Notes under the pieces: generated by a model
Databases searched by the model: none
What the model was told of the DNA's origin: nothing
What the model saw: the letters and a program-made list of their open reading frames with translations, nothing else
Program-made: the position numbers and the translations under genes
Shown: piece by piece, positions 61,040 through 64,000 of the stretch
Numbering within the stretch: the first letter of the stretch is position 1
How the letters are laid out: every line of letters begins with the position of its first letter
NCBI RefSeq assembly: GCF_005938225.1
Contig: NZ_VCPC01000004.1
Location: forward strand, 124,001 to 188,000
Length of the DNA: 64,000 nucleotides
Reading direction: 5' to 3'
DNA from: Arenibacterium halophilum
Lineage (GTDB): Bacteria > Pseudomonadota > Alphaproteobacteria > Rhodobacterales > Rhodobacteraceae

Positions 61040-62386
61040 CTAACGTGATCCTCGTTGTTGAACACCTGCAGACGCACGGCGCAAAATCAGCTCCAACCGG
61101 TCAAAGCTGTCCTCTATGGAGCCGGCTTCTTCCCGGGCGAAGAAACTGTCGAGGTCAGGCCAAATTTTTACCGCCTGGTCAAGAATTTGATCCACGCCTT
61201 CCGCATAAAGCCCGGCGCGGATCATCACCTCTGAGTGCTCATATGCGCCGAGATACTTGCGCGTGTCAGCGATCAACGCGTTTTGCGAGGCCGTTGCGGC
61301 ATCCGGCAGGCTGCGCGAAACCGAACGGCTGACGTTGATCGAGGGAAAGCGCCCCCGCTCGGCGATGTCACGATCCAGAACGATATGGCCATCAAGCACG
61401 CCGCGCAGCAAGTCCGCAATCGGTTCATCCATATCAGAGCCAGCAACCAACACGCTATAGATCGCGGTGATGAAACCGGTCCCTTCGGGACCAGGACCAG
61501 ACCTTTCGCAGAGTCCGGCTATCATAGGAGATACCGAGGGTGGAAAGCCGCGCAATGCCGGAGCTTCGCCGGCTGCCACCGCAATTTCGCGATGCGCTTC
61601 GGCAAAGCGCGTGACTGAATCGACCAGGAACAGGACATTCTTGCCAGAATCCCGAAAATACTCGGCTACGGCCATCGCCGACCAGGCGCATCGCCGGCGC
61701 GTGAGCGCCGACTGGTCAGAGGTGGCTGCGACCACCACGGAACGTCGCATTCCGCTCTCGCCAAGCACACGGGTCACGAAATCGTTCACTTCACGCCCGC
61801 GTTCACCGACCAATGCGACCACGACAACATCCGCTTCCATTGCTTGCGCGAATTGCGCCATCAACCGGGATTTGCCAACACCGGACCCGGCAAACAATCC
61901 GACCCGCTGCCCTTCCACCATGGGCAACAGGGTGTTTGTCACCGCCAATCCCGTATTCAATCGCGTGCCAAGCGGGCGGCGCTTTGCTGCAGGCGGAGGC
62001 GCCTGTATCACATCTGTCTCGACCGGTCCGGGCATCAGCGGCTTGCCGTCGAGCGGATTGCCAAACGGGTCGATCAGCCGACCCACCCAATGATCGGCCG
62101 GGGCGAACCCCGACGCCGGACGAAGAATCGCCCGGTCACGCAAGGCGATTCCATCCGGTGCAACCTCGGGCAGGACACGGATGAAACTGCCATCAATTTG
62201 AAGCACTTCCCCCCCAAGAACGGCACCGTTCCTGCGACTGATTTCCACCCGGTCGCCTATTCCAGCCACCTCGGCCAAGCCGGTGATGCCCAATATACCA
62301 CCTGAAATTTCAGCCACACGGCCCACCGATCGCGTAAGGCGCAGGTTTCGGAGGGCAGAGTGAAACGCAGTCATCTGTGTGGTCAT
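61040..62386 (-). CDS. fliI: Flagellum-specific ATPase FliI
   Basis: A 448-residue ATPase of the flagellar type III export apparatus. Walker A is GLFAGSGVGKSRLMAQFAQA near residue 164; Walker B is NVLFLVDSVTRFAEAHREIA near 247; PMIAGLCERSGPG near 285 is family-specific. The C-terminal region (about 375-440) is helical, as usual. It is divergent from flgB. After its stop lies the IS-bearing region, so the next gene of the original operon, if any, is gone or elsewhere. Confidence 0.95.
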   Translation of the reverse strand: MTTQMTAFHSALRNLRLTRSVGRVAEISGGILGITGLAEVAGIGDRVEISRRNGAVLGGEVLQIDGSFIRVLPEVAPDGIALRDRAILRPASGFAPADHWVGRLIDPFGNPLDGKPLMPGPVETDVIQAPPPAAKRRPLGTRLNTGLAVTNTLLPMVEGQRVGLFAGSGVGKSRLMAQFAQAMEADVVVVALVGERGREVNDFVTRVLGESGMRRSVVVAATSDQSALTRRRCAWSAMAVAEYFRDSGKNVLFLVDSVTRFAEAHREIAVAAGEAPALRGFPPSVSPMIAGLCERSGPGPEGTGFITAIYSVLVAGSDMDEPIADLLRGVLDGHIVLDRDIAERGRFPSINVSRSVSRSLPDAATASQNALIADTRKYLGAYEHSEVMIRAGLYAEGVDQILDQAVKIWPDLDSFFAREEAGSIEDSFDRLELILRRASAGVQQRGSR

Positions 62387-62434
62387 CGCCGATTCCCCAT
62401 CAGGTTCTGAAAACAGTTTCTAAAGGAATCGCCG

Positions 62435-62449
62435 TTAAGCCTTGGTTGA
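62435..62449 (+). promoter_or_regulatory. Candidate CtrA-type site in the fliI/flgB divergent region
   Basis: TTAA-GCCTTGG-TTGA is one base from TTAA-N7-TTAA and lies 22-37 bases before the flgB start and about 50 bases from the fliI start, in the only intergenic space of this divergent pair. Confidence 0.4.
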
Positions 62450-62471
62450 AATTGATCGAGGGAGAATCCCG

Positions 62472-62855
62472 ATGTTTTCCAACCTTGCGGTTTTTCAAAC
62501 TTCCAGCGCGATGGCCGCCCACGCGGGTGAGCGGCAATCCGTTATTGCCCAGAATATCGCGAATGCAGACACCCCGGGCTACAAGGCCAGGGATATTGCC
62601 GATTTCACCAGGATACTGCGCCAATCGGGTGAAGGCATGGTTGCCACACGCGAGGGGCACATACGCGGCGACACTCCAGATATTCGGGCGCGTGAATCTC
62701 GCGACAGTGAAGCTCCGTCCGATCCGAACCGGAACACCGTCTCCCTTGAAATCGAGATGATGAAGTCGGTGGACGTCAAGCGCCAGCACGACCGCGCCCT
62801 CGCCATCTATCGCTCGGCGATGAACGTGCTGCGCGCAAGCGTCAGCCGCAGCTGA
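62472..62855 (+). CDS. flgB: Flagellar basal-body rod protein FlgB
   Basis: A 127-residue proximal rod protein. The N-terminal signature QSVIAQNIANADTPGYKARD (near residue 22) is the classic rod/hook motif, and the C-terminus VKRQHDRALAIYRSAMNVLR forms the coiled coil. GGGAG precedes the ATG at 62472. First gene of an operon flgB-flgC-fliE-fliQ-flgF transcribed away from fliI. Confidence 0.95.
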   Translation: MFSNLAVFQTSSAMAAHAGERQSVIAQNIANADTPGYKARDIADFTRILRQSGEGMVATREGHIRGDTPDIRARESRDSEAPSDPNRNTVSLEIEMMKSVDVKRQHDRALAIYRSAMNVLRASVSRS

Positions 62856-62869
62856 GGAAAACCAAAGAC

Positions 62870-63262
62870 ATGAGTGAATTCAGTAACGCGCTTTCGGCGT
62901 CAACCGCCGGAATGAAAGCTCAGGCGACCCGGTTGCGGCATGTGTCCGAGAACATTTCGAATGTCGACACGCCCGGCTACAGGCGCAAGACGGTTCCATT
63001 CGAAATGCGCCACAGCCAGATGTCTGGCCCCGATCTTGTGAGCGTCGGACGCGTGCGTCTGGACCGGTCTGACCTTGACCGCATTTATGACCCTTCCAAT
63101 CCACTGGCCGATGACACCGGCCACTATGACGGCTCAAACGTCGATCTCATGATCGAAATCGCTGACGCGCGTGAAGCGCAGCGCAGCTACGAGGCAAACC
63201 TCAAGATGTTCGAACAGACGCGCGACATGTCTTCCCGTCTGATGGACCTGCTCAGAAACTGA
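62870..63262 (+). CDS. flgC: Flagellar basal-body rod protein FlgC
   Basis: A 130-residue rod protein. TRLRHVSENISNVDTPGYRR near residue 21 is the conserved N-terminal motif, and the C-terminus (EAQRSYEANLKMFEQTRDMS) is typical of FlgC. It lies 14 bases after flgB and 11 bases before fliE. Confidence 0.95.
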   Translation: MSEFSNALSASTAGMKAQATRLRHVSENISNVDTPGYRRKTVPFEMRHSQMSGPDLVSVGRVRLDRSDLDRIYDPSNPLADDTGHYDGSNVDLMIEIADAREAQRSYEANLKMFEQTRDMSSRLMDLLRN

Positions 63263-63273
63263 AGGAGACCAGA

Positions 63274-63564
63274 ATGGAAATCCAGAACCTGTCCGCTGTA
63301 GCGGACTATGCTGCCGCACGCGAAGCGACCAAGGCGCAGCCAGCAGGAAATGATATTGGAGCGGCCTTCGCGGGCGTCGCACGCGATTTTGCGGCCACTC
63401 TGAAGCAGGGTGAAACCCAGGCCATGTCGGCGATGACCGGCGATGCCGATCCACACAGCCTGGTGCAGGCACTGGCGCAGACCGAGCTTGCCGTCGAAAC
63501 CGCCGTGAGCGTTCGCAACAAGGTGGTCGAGGCCTATCAGGAAATCCTGAGAATGCCGGTGTAA
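63274..63564 (+). CDS. fliE: Flagellar hook-basal body protein FliE
   Basis: A 96-residue protein linking the MS ring and the rod. The C-terminal signature SLVQALAQTELAVETAVSVR followed by NKVVEAYQEILRMPV is diagnostic for FliE. AAGGAGA precedes the ATG. One base separates its stop from the fliQ start. Confidence 0.93.
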   Translation: MEIQNLSAVADYAAAREATKAQPAGNDIGAAFAGVARDFAATLKQGETQAMSAMTGDADPHSLVQALAQTELAVETAVSVRNKVVEAYQEILRMPV

Positions 63565-63565
63565 C

Positions 63566-63838
63566 ATGATCAGCGACGGAGTCTTCTTTGACACGCTGCG
63601 GCAGGGTCTATGGGTGGCCATCCTCGTCTCTCTGCCGATCTTGTCGGTCGCGCTCGTTGTCGGCCTCGTCATCGGGCTGTTTCAGGCGCTGACCTCGATT
63701 CAGGAAATGACGCTGACATTCGTTCCCAAACTCGCGGCCATCATCGCCGTATTCTGGGTGACCATGGCGTTCATGACCCAGACTCTTGTCGCATTTTTCG
63801 ACGGGCACATTGTTCCCCTGATCGCCGGAGGCGCCTGA
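63566..63838 (+). CDS. fliQ: Flagellar export protein FliQ
   Basis: A 90-residue inner-membrane component of the export gate with two transmembrane helices (about residues 14-37 and 50-72). ALVVGLVIGLFQALTSIQEM followed by TLTFVPKLAAI is the family signature. Its stop overlaps the flgF start by one base (TGATG). Confidence 0.95.
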   Translation: MISDGVFFDTLRQGLWVAILVSLPILSVALVVGLVIGLFQALTSIQEMTLTFVPKLAAIIAVFWVTMAFMTQTLVAFFDGHIVPLIAGGA

Positions 63839-64000
63839 TGGAAGCCAGTACCTACATATCTCTCTCGCGTCAAAGCGGGCTGATGAATGAAATGCGAATG
63901 GTCGCGAACAACATCGCGAACGCCGCGACCACCGGCTATCGCCAGCAGGGCGTGATGTTTTCGGAGTTCGTACGTACTGCGCCCGGGCAGGCGTCGCTGT
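63838..64000 (+). CDS. flgF: Flagellar basal-body rod protein FlgF, 5' part
   Basis: The first 54 codons are inside the window. STYISLSRQSGLMNEMRMVA and NNIANAATTGYRQQGVMFSE are the N-terminal rod motif, with the FlgF-type start; flgF in this position after fliQ is the usual order in Rhodobacterales. It overlaps fliQ by one base and continues past the right edge. Confidence 0.9.
   Translation, partial: MEASTYISLSRQSGLMNEMRMVANNIANAATTGYRQQGVMFSEFVRTAPGQASL

Overview
The window looks like a chromosomal segment of a high-GC alphaproteobacterium of the order Rhodobacterales (Roseobacter group). The signs are the FlaF/FlbT pair and short flagellin, the putrescine transporter-aminotransferase cluster, an orphan TRAP solute-binding protein, the serC-serA operon with a hairpin leader, and GC-rich codon use throughout. 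No rRNA, tRNA, CRISPR array or intact prophage was seen.

Layout. 1-2.0 kb: a fumarylacetoacetate-hydrolase family enzyme and two small membrane proteins. 2.2-8.8 kb: a signalling island with a receiver/degenerate-GGDEF protein coupled to an Hpt protein, facing a CheY-like receiver and two PAS histidine kinases, one with a CHASE sensor. 9.0-12.4 kb: a TRAP binding protein, an amidohydrolase and a thiolase. 12.5-15.4 kb: an XRE-cupin regulator and the threonine-degradation pair kbl-tdh. 15.4-16.7 kb: a PPP-family phosphatase and a small membrane protein. 16.8-21.4 kb: the whole serine pathway (serC-serA, then serB on the other strand) with a DUF922-like protein between. 21.4-25.5 kb: asparaginase, an IalB-like protein, rlmN, a DsbA-like protein and a small ORF. 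25.5-31.9 kb: an RTX protein, a LOG-family protein, threonine dehydratase, dapD, a GlsB-like protein, dapE and a DUF2064 transferase. 32-35.6 kb: RNase R and a lytic transglycosylase. 35.6-41.1 kb: a polyamine-type ABC importer with unusually enlarged permeases. 41.3-43.7 kb: an ectoine-hydrolase-like M24 protein and an M20 deacetylase. 43.8-51.4 kb: a putrescine uptake and catabolism cluster (spuC, GntR regulator, potFGHI, FAD oxidoreductase). 51.5-52.8 kb: ugd. 52.9-64 kb: flagellar genes, interrupted by about 3 kb of decayed IS3-family elements.

How the genes work together. Putrescine would enter through PotFGHI and be degraded by the aminotransferase and the FAD oxidase, under the GntR regulator, for which two matching candidate operators are visible. 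Serine synthesis is complete within 4.6 kb. kbl-tdh turns threonine into glycine and acetyl-CoA, next to a likely local regulator. The flagellar genes cover hook assembly, filament, basal rod and export, with three near-consensus CtrA-type sites at their promoters.

Most notable: a family of intergenic repeats at gene 3' ends (four copies at three loci, two of them forming a large palindrome); a Tdh that has lost all four structural-zinc cysteines; enlarged ABC permeases; matching operators in the putrescine cluster; and an IS graveyard in which four Trp codons have become stops. No wholly new defence or biosynthetic system was found.
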